From: Micromonospora sp. WMMA1947
GTDB taxonomy: Bacteria > Actinomycetota > Actinomycetes > Mycobacteriales > Micromonosporaceae
Direction: 5' to 3'
Length of the DNA: 64,000 nt
NCBI RefSeq assembly: GCF_027497355.1
Contig: NZ_CP114909.1
Location: forward strand, 3,677,001-3,741,000
How positions within the stretch are numbered: the first letter of the stretch is position 1; each line of letters opens with the position of its first letter. The notes beneath the pieces were generated by a model. It was not told where the DNA came from, did no database searches, and worked only from the letters and a program-made list of their open reading frames with translations. Positions 48,190 to 59,497 of this stretch are shown in pieces. The position numbers and the translations under genes are program-made.

Positions 48190-48993
48190 GTGCGGAGATC
48201 CCGTCTTGCCACCCTCGCCCTGACCCTGGCCGCCTCGGTCGGGGTCACCCTGTCTCTGGCCGCCCCCGCCCAGGCGGCCCCGACCGACCGCTACGTCGCG
48301 CTCGGCGACTCGTACGCCTCCGGCGTCGGCGCCGACAGCTACACGTCCGAGAGCGGTAACTGTCTACGCAGCACGAACGCCTACCCGGCGCTCTACAACG
48401 CCAACATCAAGCCCGCTTCGTACCGGTCGGTCGCCTGCTCCGGCGCCACCACGACGGACGTCATCAACAGCCAGCTCTCCGCGCTCTCCTCCACCACCAC
48501 GCTGGTCAGCGTCACGGTGGGCGGCAACGACGTCGGCTTCGCCAACATCATGAGCACCTGCGTGCTGCAGGGGGAGACCCAGTGCGTGGCGGCTGTGCAA
48601 TCCGCCATGAACGTGGCCCGCACCTCGATGCCGGGCCGCCTCGCCAACGTCTACAACGGCATCAAGAGCCGCTCGCCCTCGGCCCGCGTCGTGGTGGTCG
48701 GCTACCCGGTCTTCTACCAGCTCGGCACGACCTGTGTCGGGCTCAGCGCGACGTCCCGGGCGAAGATCAACGAGGGCATCAACCTGCTCGACGACATCAC
48801 CCGTACGGCCGCCGTCTCGGCCGGCTTCAAATTCGCCGACGTGCGTTCCATCTTCGTCGGCCACCAGCTGTGCAGCTACGGGACCAAGTGGCTGCACGCG
48901 CTCAACGTGCTGAGCCTGAGCAAGTCGTACCACCCGACGGCGGCGGGGCAGTCCGGCGGCTACTACCCGGTGTTCCGGGCCGCCGCCGGCTGA
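48190..48993 (+). CDS. Secreted SGNH/GDSL hydrolase (lipase/esterase)
   Basis: A 267-residue exported enzyme. A signal peptide ends at AQA-AP (about residue 30). Block I is VALGDSYASGVGA (nucleophile Ser), block III is VTVGGNDVGF, and the catalytic Asp/His are near KSYHPTAAGQ. Cysteines suggest disulfides. Secreted actinobacterial relatives hydrolyse esters and phospholipids. AGGAG lies 6 nt before the GTG. A 106-nt AT-richer region precedes it and a shared terminator follows. Confidence 0.92.
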   Translation: MRRSRLATLALTLAASVGVTLSLAAPAQAAPTDRYVALGDSYASGVGADSYTSESGNCLRSTNAYPALYNANIKPASYRSVACSGATTTDVINSQLSALSSTTTLVSVTVGGNDVGFANIMSTCVLQGETQCVAAVQSAMNVARTSMPGRLANVYNGIKSRSPSARVVVVGYPVFYQLGTTCVGLSATSRAKINEGINLLDDITRTAAVSAGFKFADVRSIFVGHQLCSYGTKWLHALNVLSLSKSYHPTAAGQSGGYYPVFRAAAG

Positions 48994-49006
48994 CCCGATC
49001 CACGGC

Positions 49007-49037
49007 AGCGGCACGCCTCCCGCGGGGGCGTGCCGCT
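49007..49037. terminator. Bidirectional hairpin between SGNH hydrolase and glutathione peroxidase genes
   Basis: AGCGGCACGCC at 49007-49017 is exactly inverted at 49027-49037. The inner CCC/GGG can extend the stem. It serves two convergent genes. Confidence 0.82.
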
Positions 49038-49065
49038 TCGCCGTGCCCGGCGACGGGTGCGGCCG

Positions 49066-49554
49066 TCAGGCCGGCAGGACCTTCTCGATCGCCGCGCGTA
49101 GCTCGGGGTCCTCGGGCGTGACCTGCGGGCCGAACCGGGCGGCCACCGTGCCGTCCGGCGCGACGAGGAACTTCTCGAAGTTCCAGCGCACGTCGCCGGT
49201 GTGCCCCTCGGCGTCCGGCGTGGACACCAACTCCGCGTAGAGCGGGTGCCGGTCCGGCCCGTTGACGTCGACCTTCGCCGTCAGCGGGAACGTCACGCCG
49301 TAGTTGACCTGGCAGAACTCCTCGATCTCGGCGGCGCTGCCCGGCTCCTGGCCGGCGAACTGGTTGCACGGCACCCCGAGCACCGTCAGCCCGCGTCCGG
49401 CGTACGTGTCGGCGAGCTCCTGAAGGCCCGCGTACTGCGGGGTGAGGCCGCAGCGGGAGGCCACATTGACCACGAGCAGGGCGCGGCCGCGGTAGCGGCC
49501 GAGGTCGGCCGGGCCGCCGGTGAGGGCGTCGATCTGGACGTCGAAAACGGTCAT
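49066..49554 (-). CDS. Glutathione peroxidase-family thiol peroxidase
   Basis: A 162-residue enzyme reducing hydroperoxides. The active Cys is in VNVASRCGLTPQY (Cys, not selenocysteine), with GVPCNQFAGQEPG and WNFEKFLV completing the family triad. Actinobacteria lack glutathione, so thioredoxin or another thiol probably supplies electrons. TAGCCT 6 nt before the ATG indicates a leaderless mRNA. Confidence 0.93.
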   Translation of the reverse strand: MTVFDVQIDALTGGPADLGRYRGRALLVVNVASRCGLTPQYAGLQELADTYAGRGLTVLGVPCNQFAGQEPGSAAEIEEFCQVNYGVTFPLTAKVDVNGPDRHPLYAELVSTPDAEGHTGDVRWNFEKFLVAPDGTVAARFGPQVTPEDPELRAAIEKVLPA

Positions 49555-49560
49555 GGGACG

Positions 49561-49566
49561 AGGCTA
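49561..49566 (-). promoter_or_regulatory. Leaderless -10 (TAGCCT) of the peroxidase gene
   Basis: TAGCCT on the minus strand, 6 nt, then ATG. Confidence 0.65.
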
Positions 49567-49620
49567 CGACTCGTCGTGCCCACCGTCCCGCGTCACCCGT
49601 GAAATCGATGCATCGACATC

Positions 49621-49650
49621 TTGACGAAGTGGTGACGGCGTGAGTAGCGT
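49621..49650 (+). promoter_or_regulatory. Chitinase gene promoter (TTGACG - 18 nt - TAGCGT)
   Basis: TTGACG at 49621-49626 and TAGCGT at 49645-49650 form a good housekeeping-type promoter. The start of transcription would be near 49657, leaving a leader of about 40 nt with GGAGGG before the ATG. Confidence 0.65.
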
Positions 49651-49665
49651 CTCAGCAATCAATTT

Positions 49666-49676
49666 GGAAAGTTTCC
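49666..49676. promoter_or_regulatory. Candidate operator GGAAAGTTTCC in the chitinase leader
   Basis: An 11-bp palindrome, GGAAA-G-TTTCC, extended by TT and AA flanks after one mismatch. It lies about 10-20 nt after the predicted transcription start, a position suited to a repressor. Confidence 0.5.
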
Positions 49677-49697
49677 TAACTATTGGAGGGACGCCGT

Positions 49698-51332
<1,635 letters not shown>

Positions 51333-51358
51333 GCCGAGGGCCGACGCACCACCCACCC

Positions 51359-51391
51359 GGCGGGGAGGGGCCGTACCGGCCCCTCCCCGCC
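51359..51391 (+). terminator. 15-bp hairpin after the chitinase gene
   Basis: GGCGGGGAGGGGCCG (51359-51373) is exactly inverted at 51377-51391 with a TAC loop, 26 nt after the stop. Confidence 0.85.
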
Positions 51392-51505
51392 CGCGTGCCG
51401 TCCTGGCCGAGCGCGCCGATCCGGGTCAGGATGGGGAGTCACCCGGCCACGCGGGCCGGATGTGACACACTCGCCGCTCGACGAGTCCACGCGACGGGAG
51501 GACAG

Positions 51506-52039
51506 ATGGGCCGCAGCCACCGGGACCGGTTCGCCGGTCTCGTCGTCCTCGCGCTCCTGCCGGCGGCCCTGGCCGCCTGCGGCTCGGGCGGCCAGGACGG
51601 CAAAGACGCCCCGCCCAGCGGGAAGGCGCCGGCCGAGGAGGCGGCGGCCAAGAGCCGCGAACGTGTGCAGGCGTACCTGGACGCGCTCACCGCCCGCGAC
51701 GCCGCCGCCGGCCGCAGCCAGCTCTGCGCGCCCATGCACGCCGCCTTCGACTCCGCCGCCACCGGCCCGAACGGCGACTTCGCCGACCACTTCACCGTGC
51801 CCGAGGCGACGATCACCGAGGTCCGCTCCGGTCCGAACGGCCAGGAGGTCAGCGCCTCGATCACCGTCGCCGTTGGCTCGCGCAAGGCCGCCCGGTCGCT
51901 CCTGTTCACGGTCACCCGTACCGGGGCGGACTGGTGCATCTCCGGCGAGGTGCCCGGCGAGCCCGCAGTCGAGGCGACCGCCGACCCGACGGAGCCGCCG
52001 CCGTCCGCGCGGGCGCCCTCGCCGGTGCCCTCCCAGTGA
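51506..52039 (+). CDS. Putative lipoprotein, unknown function
   Basis: A 177-residue exported protein. A lipobox ALAAC stands at residues 21-25 after a hydrophobic stretch, so it is probably anchored by its Cys. The body (residues 45-150) resembles NTF2-like/DUF4878 domains (RVQAYLDALTARDAAAGRSQLC, TGADWCISGEV), with two cysteines that may pair. The tail is Pro/Ala-rich. GGGAGGACAG precedes the ATG. It is alone between the chitinase terminator and aroG. Confidence 0.8.
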   Translation: MGRSHRDRFAGLVVLALLPAALAACGSGGQDGKDAPPSGKAPAEEAAAKSRERVQAYLDALTARDAAAGRSQLCAPMHAAFDSAATGPNGDFADHFTVPEATITEVRSGPNGQEVSASITVAVGSRKAARSLLFTVTRTGADWCISGEVPGEPAVEATADPTEPPPSARAPSPVPSQ

Positions 52040-54698
<2,659 letters not shown>

Positions 54699-54732
54699 CC
54701 TTCCGCCCCTGGGCGCTCCACCCCCGCCTCGT

Positions 54733-54789
54733 TGATCAAGGAGTTTGTGTCCGATTCCGCGCCGTAGCGGGACACGAACTCCTTGATCA
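54733..54789. repeat. Intergenic inverted repeat, GATCWWGRAGTT family copy 3
   Basis: Arm TGATCAAGGAGTTTGTGTCC at 54733-54752 is inverted at 54770-54789 with one mismatch and a 17-nt spacer. It lies between convergent threonine aldolase and endonuclease IV genes. Confidence 0.88.
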
Positions 54790-54830
54790 CCGCGGTCTCG
54801 CGGGGGGAGAGGGAGGGGGGAGGGGAACTG

Positions 54831-55700
54831 TCAGGGGTGGAGACGCTTCAGGGCGGCGATGTCGGCGGCGTGGCCGATGTGCTTCTCCGTGGGGGTCTCC
54901 ACCAGCACGGGCACACCGGCGGTCGCCGGGTGGCGCATCAGCTCGGCGAACGCCGGCTCGCCGATGGTGCCCTTGCCGATGTTCTCGTGCCGGTCCCGGG
55001 TGGAGCCGCACAGGTCCTTCGAGTCGTTCGCGTGCACCAGCCGCAGCCGGTCCGCGCCCACGGTGGCGACGAGCGTGTCGAGGGTGGCGGTCATGCCACC
55101 CTCGGCGGCCAGGTCGTGACCGGCCGCCCAGGCGTGGCAGGTGTCGAAGCAGACCCCGAGCATCGGGTGCCGGTCGACCGCGTCCAGGTAGGGGCCGAGG
55201 TGCTCGACCCGGGACGCCAGTGACCGGCCGCCCCCGGCACTCGGCTCGACCAGCAGCATCGGCCCACCGGTGGCAGCGACCTCGTCGAGCAGCGGAAGCA
55301 GTGCCTCGCGGACCTGCCGCAGGGCCGCCTCGGCGTGACCGGCGTCGACCGAGCTGCCGGCGTGGAAGACCACGCCCTCGGCGCCGATCGCCCGGCCCCG
55401 CCGCAGTGCGTGCGCCAGCGTCTCGGCCGACCGGGTGACTGTTGCCGGGGTGGGGGAGCCGAGGTTGACCAGCAGCGACGCGTGGATGAAGACGGGCAGG
55501 CCGCGCTCACCGCACCCGTCGCGGAACAGCGTGTCCTGCGCCCGGTCGCCGGGCGGCAACGCCCAGCCGCGCGAGTTCGAGACGTAGACCTGCACCACCT
55601 CGGACTCGGCCGCGTCCGCGTACGGCAGGGCCGCCCGGGCCAGGCCGCCGGAGGTGGGGGTGTGCGACCCCACCCGCCGGCGCCCGTCACACCCGCTCAC
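54831..55700 (-). CDS. nfo: Endonuclease IV-type apurinic endonuclease
   Basis: A 289-residue TIM-barrel AP endonuclease of base-excision repair. Zinc-ligand regions are visible: GVVFHAGSS, LLVEPSAGG, GVCFDTCHAWAAGHD, VHANDSKDLCGSTRDRHENIGKG and VLVETPTE. The GTG at 55700 overlaps the kinase stop (GTGA). Translation is thus coupled to the kinase. A much longer in-frame extension upstream lies inside the kinase gene and is a shadow. Confidence 0.9.
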   Translation of the reverse strand: MSGCDGRRRVGSHTPTSGGLARAALPYADAAESEVVQVYVSNSRGWALPPGDRAQDTLFRDGCGERGLPVFIHASLLVNLGSPTPATVTRSAETLAHALRRGRAIGAEGVVFHAGSSVDAGHAEAALRQVREALLPLLDEVAATGGPMLLVEPSAGGGRSLASRVEHLGPYLDAVDRHPMLGVCFDTCHAWAAGHDLAAEGGMTATLDTLVATVGADRLRLVHANDSKDLCGSTRDRHENIGKGTIGEPAFAELMRHPATAGVPVLVETPTEKHIGHAADIAALKRLHP

Positions 55701-57682
55701 AGGCACGTCACCGTGATCGTCGTACCCGGCGGCACCGGCGTGTTCTCGGCCGGGTTCTGGATCCGGACGATGCCGTTCGGGTTGAGCTGGACGTTGACCG
55801 GGAAGCCCTGGCTCTCCAGCGTCTGCTTGGCCTGCTGGCAGGGCATGTCGATCACGCGGGGCACGGCCACCTGCGGCGGACCCTTGCTGATCTCCAGCTT
55901 GACCTGGGTGCCCTTCTCCACGCCGGCGCCGTCGGCCGGGCTCTGGCCGAGGATCTCGTCCTTCGGCTTGTCGGACTCCTTGACGGTCTCCACCGGCTTC
56001 AGCCCGAGCTGCGCGAGGATGGTGCGCGCTTCGGCGAGGCTCTTGCCGACCAGGTTGGGCACCGTCACCGGCGCGCGACCCTTGCTGAGGATCACCGTCA
56101 CCTTCGCGCCGGGCTTGACCACAGTGCCCACCTTCGGGTCCGTGGCCAGCACCACACCCGCCGGCAGCGCGTCGTCGTACCGGGAGGAGCCCTTGGCCAC
56201 GACCAGGTTGGCGCCCTCCAGCTCGGCCTGGGCCAGCGCGTAGTCCTTGCCGACCACGTCCGGCACCGGCAGCCGCTCCGGGCCGAGCGACAGGGTCAGC
56301 GTGATCGTGCCGCCCTTGACGATCCGCGCGGCCGAGCCGGGATCCTGCACGAGCACGGTGTCCTTGGGGGCCTGCTCGTCGTGGCGCGGGGCGGTGTACC
56401 GCAGCGTGAAGCCGCCGCGCTGGGCCTGCGCCTCCGCGTCGGCCTTGGTCAGGCTCACCATCTGCGGCGCGACCGTGTAGCGGCCCACGCCGAACCACCA
56501 GCCACCCACCGCGGCGACCAGGCCGAGCACCACGACCGCCGCGGCGACGGCCAGCCGCCCGCGCGGCGAGCCCATGATCCGGGTACGCAGGGCGGCGAAC
56601 CCGGTCCCCGGGTCGTCCTCCTCGACGGCGCGGCGCCGGTGCGGGCGAGGCGCGGCGCCACCCTCGGGCAGCCGGGCCCACGACGGGCGCTCGACCGGCC
56701 GGACCGCGGCCACCATCTGGGTCGGCTGGCTCAGGATCGCCGTGTCGTCGCTGAGCTGCGGCAGCACCGTGGTGTGCGCGTGCGGGTCGCCCAGCTGCTC
56801 GCGGGCGGCCTGCACCTCGCTCAGCAGCGCCGCGGCGTCGGCGGGCCGACCGGCCGGATCCCGCCGGGTGGCCCGGGCGACGAGCGCGTCGAGGGCCGGC
56901 GGCAGCGTCGGCACCAGCGTCGACGGCGCCGGTACGTCCCGGTCGACGTGCTGCCACGCGACCTCCACCGGGCGGTCGCCGTCGTACGGCACCCGGCCGG
57001 TGAGCATCTCGAACAGCACGATGCCGGCGGAGTAGACGTCGGTGCGCGGATCCGCGTGGCCCTGGGTGACCAGCTCCGGCGCGACGTACGCCACGGTCGC
57101 CATGAGCTGGTTGCCGTTCTCGTCCTCGGCGCTCGCCTCGACGGCACGGGCCAGCCCGAAGTCGGCCACCTTGACCACGCTGTCGACCAGGTTGCGACTG
57201 CCGCCGGTGGGCACCTCGGCGACGAGCACGTTCTCCGGCTTGACGTCGCGGTGCACCAGGCCGGCCCGGTGCGCGGCGGCCAGCGCGGCGAGCATCTGCT
57301 CGGTGATCGCGAGCGCCTCGTCCGGGTTCAGCCGGCGGCGCTCGGCGAGCACGTCGCGCAGCGTGCGGCCACGGACGTACTCCATCACCAGGTACGGCAG
57401 GCCGGCGTGGATGCCCTGGTCGTACACCGCCACCACGTTCGGGTGGGTGAGCCGGGCGATCGTCTTCGCCTCGTCGGTGAAGCGCTCGACGAAGCCGGCC
57501 ATCCGGGCCTGGGCCTGCGGCGCCTGGGTCGGGTGAATGATCTTGACCGCCACGGTGCGCTCCAGGCGCTCGTCGGTGGCGGTGTACACGGTCGCCATGC
57601 CGCCACGGGCGACGCGACCGCGAATGCGGTAGCGCCCCTCGATCAGCGAGCCCAGCAACGTGTCGGCGACCTGTGTGTCCAT
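55697..57682 (-). CDS. Ser/Thr protein kinase with four PASTA domains (PknB/PknL-like)
   Basis: 661 residues. The kinase domain (1-280) has the ATP loop VARGGMATVY, Lys in VAVKII, HRDVKPENV, VADFGLARA and VAYVAPE. A linker leads to one membrane helix (LAVAAAVVVLGLVAAVGGWWF, about residue 385), then four extracellular PASTA repeats, ending with VTCL. PASTA domains sense peptidoglycan fragments or lipid II. By position next to an Rv2175c-like gene it corresponds to PknL, which in M. tuberculosis lacks PASTA. TAGACT 8 nt before the ATG suggests an almost leaderless mRNA. Confidence 0.94.
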   Translation of the reverse strand: MDTQVADTLLGSLIEGRYRIRGRVARGGMATVYTATDERLERTVAVKIIHPTQAPQAQARMAGFVERFTDEAKTIARLTHPNVVAVYDQGIHAGLPYLVMEYVRGRTLRDVLAERRRLNPDEALAITEQMLAALAAAHRAGLVHRDVKPENVLVAEVPTGGSRNLVDSVVKVADFGLARAVEASAEDENGNQLMATVAYVAPELVTQGHADPRTDVYSAGIVLFEMLTGRVPYDGDRPVEVAWQHVDRDVPAPSTLVPTLPPALDALVARATRRDPAGRPADAAALLSEVQAAREQLGDPHAHTTVLPQLSDDTAILSQPTQMVAAVRPVERPSWARLPEGGAAPRPHRRRAVEEDDPGTGFAALRTRIMGSPRGRLAVAAAVVVLGLVAAVGGWWFGVGRYTVAPQMVSLTKADAEAQAQRGGFTLRYTAPRHDEQAPKDTVLVQDPGSAARIVKGGTITLTLSLGPERLPVPDVVGKDYALAQAELEGANLVVAKGSSRYDDALPAGVVLATDPKVGTVVKPGAKVTVILSKGRAPVTVPNLVGKSLAEARTILAQLGLKPVETVKESDKPKDEILGQSPADGAGVEKGTQVKLEISKGPPQVAVPRVIDMPCQQAKQTLESQGFPVNVQLNPNGIVRIQNPAENTPVPPGTTITVTCL

Positions 57683-57690
57683 CGGCAGGC

Positions 57691-57696
57691 AGTCTA
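57691..57696 (-). promoter_or_regulatory. -10 (TAGACT) of the PASTA kinase gene
   Basis: TAGACT on the minus strand, 8 nt, then ATG. This predicts a leader of only one or two bases. Confidence 0.5.
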
Positions 57697-57812
57697 TGTG
57701 TCGGAAGGATGAAGGTAGAACAGGATGCTACCGCCGGGTTGCGACACGGGGGGACCGCCGCGCTCCCGGCGGCGGTGCGGGGTGCCGTGCACCGGGTGCG
57801 GCGGGCACGTGG

Positions 57813-57818
57813 CAGGGT
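57813..57818 (+). promoter_or_regulatory. Possible leaderless -10 (CAGGGT) of the Rv2175c-like gene
   Basis: CAGGGT, 6 nt, then GTG at 57825. Only the A at position 2 and T at position 6 fit the actinobacterial consensus. Confidence 0.35.
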
Positions 57819-57824
57819 GGTCGG

Positions 57825-58205
57825 GTGACCGATTCCGTACCCGCCGAGACCGGCCCCGACCTGGCCGGACCGGCCGACCCGGCCGGCTGGCTGACGCTGC
57901 CCGACGTGGCCGAGCGCCTGGACCTGTCGATCAGCAAGGTGCATCAGATGATCCGCGACCGCGAACTGATCGCGGTGCGCCGCGACGGCGTGCGCCGGAT
58001 CCCGGCCGACCTGGTGGCCAACCGCACCGTGCTCAAGCACCTGCCCGGCGTGCTCAACCTGCTCTCCGACGCCGGATACGACGACGAAGAGGCGCTGCGC
58101 TGGCTCTACCGGGAGGACCCGTCGCTTCCCGGCACCCCCGCCGTAGCCCTCGGCGGCGACCTGGCCCGAGAGGTAAAACGCCGAGCCCAGGCCGTAGCCT
58201 TCTGA
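57825..58205 (+). CDS. Rv2175c-like winged-helix DNA-binding protein
   Basis: A 126-residue protein. WLTLPDVAERLDLSISKVHQMI is a helix-turn-helix, followed by a wing (VRRDGVRRIPADLV) and the C-terminal AALRWLY-type helix (YDDEEALRWLYREDPSLPGTP). In M. tuberculosis Rv2175c is a substrate of PknL. Here the gene is divergent from the kinase, with 142 nt between starts. The same partnership is expected. Confidence 0.9.
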   Translation: MTDSVPAETGPDLAGPADPAGWLTLPDVAERLDLSISKVHQMIRDRELIAVRRDGVRRIPADLVANRTVLKHLPGVLNLLSDAGYDDEEALRWLYREDPSLPGTPAVALGGDLAREVKRRAQAVAF

Positions 58206-58224
58206 CCCCGCTCCCGCCCCGCCC

Positions 58225-58250
58225 CGCTCCCGCTCCCGCTCCCGCTCCCG
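58225..58250. repeat. Hexanucleotide microsatellite (CGCTCC)x4
   Basis: Four perfect CGCTCC units run into the following inverted repeat. They lie after the stop of the Rv2175c-like gene. Confidence 0.85.
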
Positions 58251-58309
58251 TCGATCATGAAGTTGGCGGCGAAGTCGATCTCCGAAAGTGCCGCCAACTT
58301 CATGATCGA
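58251..58309. repeat. Intergenic inverted repeat, GATCWWGRAGTT family copy 2
   Basis: Arm TCGATCATGAAGTTGGCGGC (58251-58270) is exactly inverted at 58290-58309, with a 19-nt spacer. It lies between the convergent Rv2175c-like and prenyl synthase genes. Confidence 0.9.
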
Positions 58310-58352
58310 CCGCTGAAGGGGCGGGCGTGCGGTGGGTTGGGCGGGAGGGTGG

Positions 58353-59435
58353 TCAGGCGGGGCGGCGGGTGGCGGCGATGGCCAGGTCGACCAGGGCCTG
58401 ACGGGCCTCGGTGTCCAGGTCGACGGCGGTGAGCGCGGCCAGGGCGCTCTCGGTGAGCTCGCTGATGTGCCGCTCGGCCCGATCCAGCGCGCCGCTCGTG
58501 GTGATCAGCTCGCGCAGCCGGTCCACCCCGGCCGCGTCCAGGTCCGGTACGCCGAGCCCGGCCAGCAGCGCCTCCCGGCCGGCCGGGTCGAGCGTCTCCA
58601 GGGCCGCCGCCACCAGGTACGTCCGCTTGCCCTCGCGCAGGTCGTCACCGGCCGGCTTGCCGGTGCGCTCCGGGTCGCCGAACACCCCCAGCACGTCGTC
58701 GCGGAGCTGGAACGCCTCACCCAGCGGCAGCCCGTACGCCGAGTACGCGGCGTGCACCTCCGGGGGCGCCCCGGCCAGCGCGGCGCCCAGCAGCAGCGGG
58801 CGCTCGACCGTGTACTTCGCCGACTTGTACCGGGCCACCTTGGCGGCCCGGTCCAGCGAGGTGTCCCCGGTGGCCTGGGTCAGCACGTCCAGGTACTGCC
58901 CGACGGTCACCTCGGTGCGCATCTCGTCGAAGACCGGCCGGGCCCGGGCCACCGTGGCCGGCGGCAGGCCGGAGGAGTGCAGCAGCTCGTCGGACCAGAC
59001 CAGGCACAGGTCGCCCAGCAGGATCGCCGCGGCGTCGCCGAAGGAGTCCGCGTCGCCGCCCCAGCCGGCCGCGCGGTGCCGGGCGGCGAACCGCCTGTGC
59101 ATCGCCGGCTCGCCGCGCCGGGTGTCCGACCGGTCCATCAGGTCGTCGTGGATCAGTGCGCTGGCCTGCACGAACTCCAGCGCGGCCAGGGTGGCGACGA
59201 CCTGGTCGGAGTCGACCCCGCCGGCACCCCGGTAACCCCAGTAGCCGAACGCCGGGCGCAGCCGCTTGCCGCCGCCCAGCACGAACGCCTCGATCGCCTC
59301 GGCGACGGGCAGCAGGCCGTCGTCGACGGCGGTCAGCCAGCCGCGCTGGCCGGCGAGGAACTCGGTGAGCGCCTTGTCGATCCGCTGGCGCAGGCCGGCA
59401 CGGTCGACGGGGGATACGGGAGCAGCGTGGGTCAC
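58353..59435 (-). CDS. Polyprenyl diphosphate synthase (IdsA2-like)
   Basis: A 360-residue trans-prenyltransferase. The first Asp-rich motif is IHDDLMDRSDTRRG and the second is FQLRDDVLGVFGD, with GKPAGDDLREGKRT between the metal sites. It makes geranylgeranyl or a similar diphosphate from isopentenyl diphosphate. It could feed carotenoid (CrtI-like gene 3.4 kb away), menaquinone or lipid carrier synthesis. TAGCGT 6 nt before the GTG suggests a leaderless transcript. Rv2173 holds the same position. Confidence 0.92.
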   Translation of the reverse strand: MTHAAPVSPVDRAGLRQRIDKALTEFLAGQRGWLTAVDDGLLPVAEAIEAFVLGGGKRLRPAFGYWGYRGAGGVDSDQVVATLAALEFVQASALIHDDLMDRSDTRRGEPAMHRRFAARHRAAGWGGDADSFGDAAAILLGDLCLVWSDELLHSSGLPPATVARARPVFDEMRTEVTVGQYLDVLTQATGDTSLDRAAKVARYKSAKYTVERPLLLGAALAGAPPEVHAAYSAYGLPLGEAFQLRDDVLGVFGDPERTGKPAGDDLREGKRTYLVAAALETLDPAGREALLAGLGVPDLDAAGVDRLRELITTSGALDRAERHISELTESALAALTAVDLDTEARQALVDLAIAATRRPA

Positions 59436-59441
59436 GCCACG

Positions 59442-59447
59442 ACGCTA
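59442..59447 (-). promoter_or_regulatory. Leaderless -10 (TAGCGT) of the prenyl synthase gene
   Basis: TAGCGT on the minus strand, 6 nt, then GTG. Confidence 0.65.
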
Positions 59448-59497
59448 GCGGTTCACACCCGTTCCCGCCGTGCCCGGCGCCCGGCGTGCCTCGTGGC

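Noticed and set aside
54831..58040. A single 1069-codon frame covering endonuclease IV and the kinase
   Set aside because: Only the part below 55700 matches endonuclease IV. The rest is an alternative frame of the PASTA kinase, which is real in its own frame.
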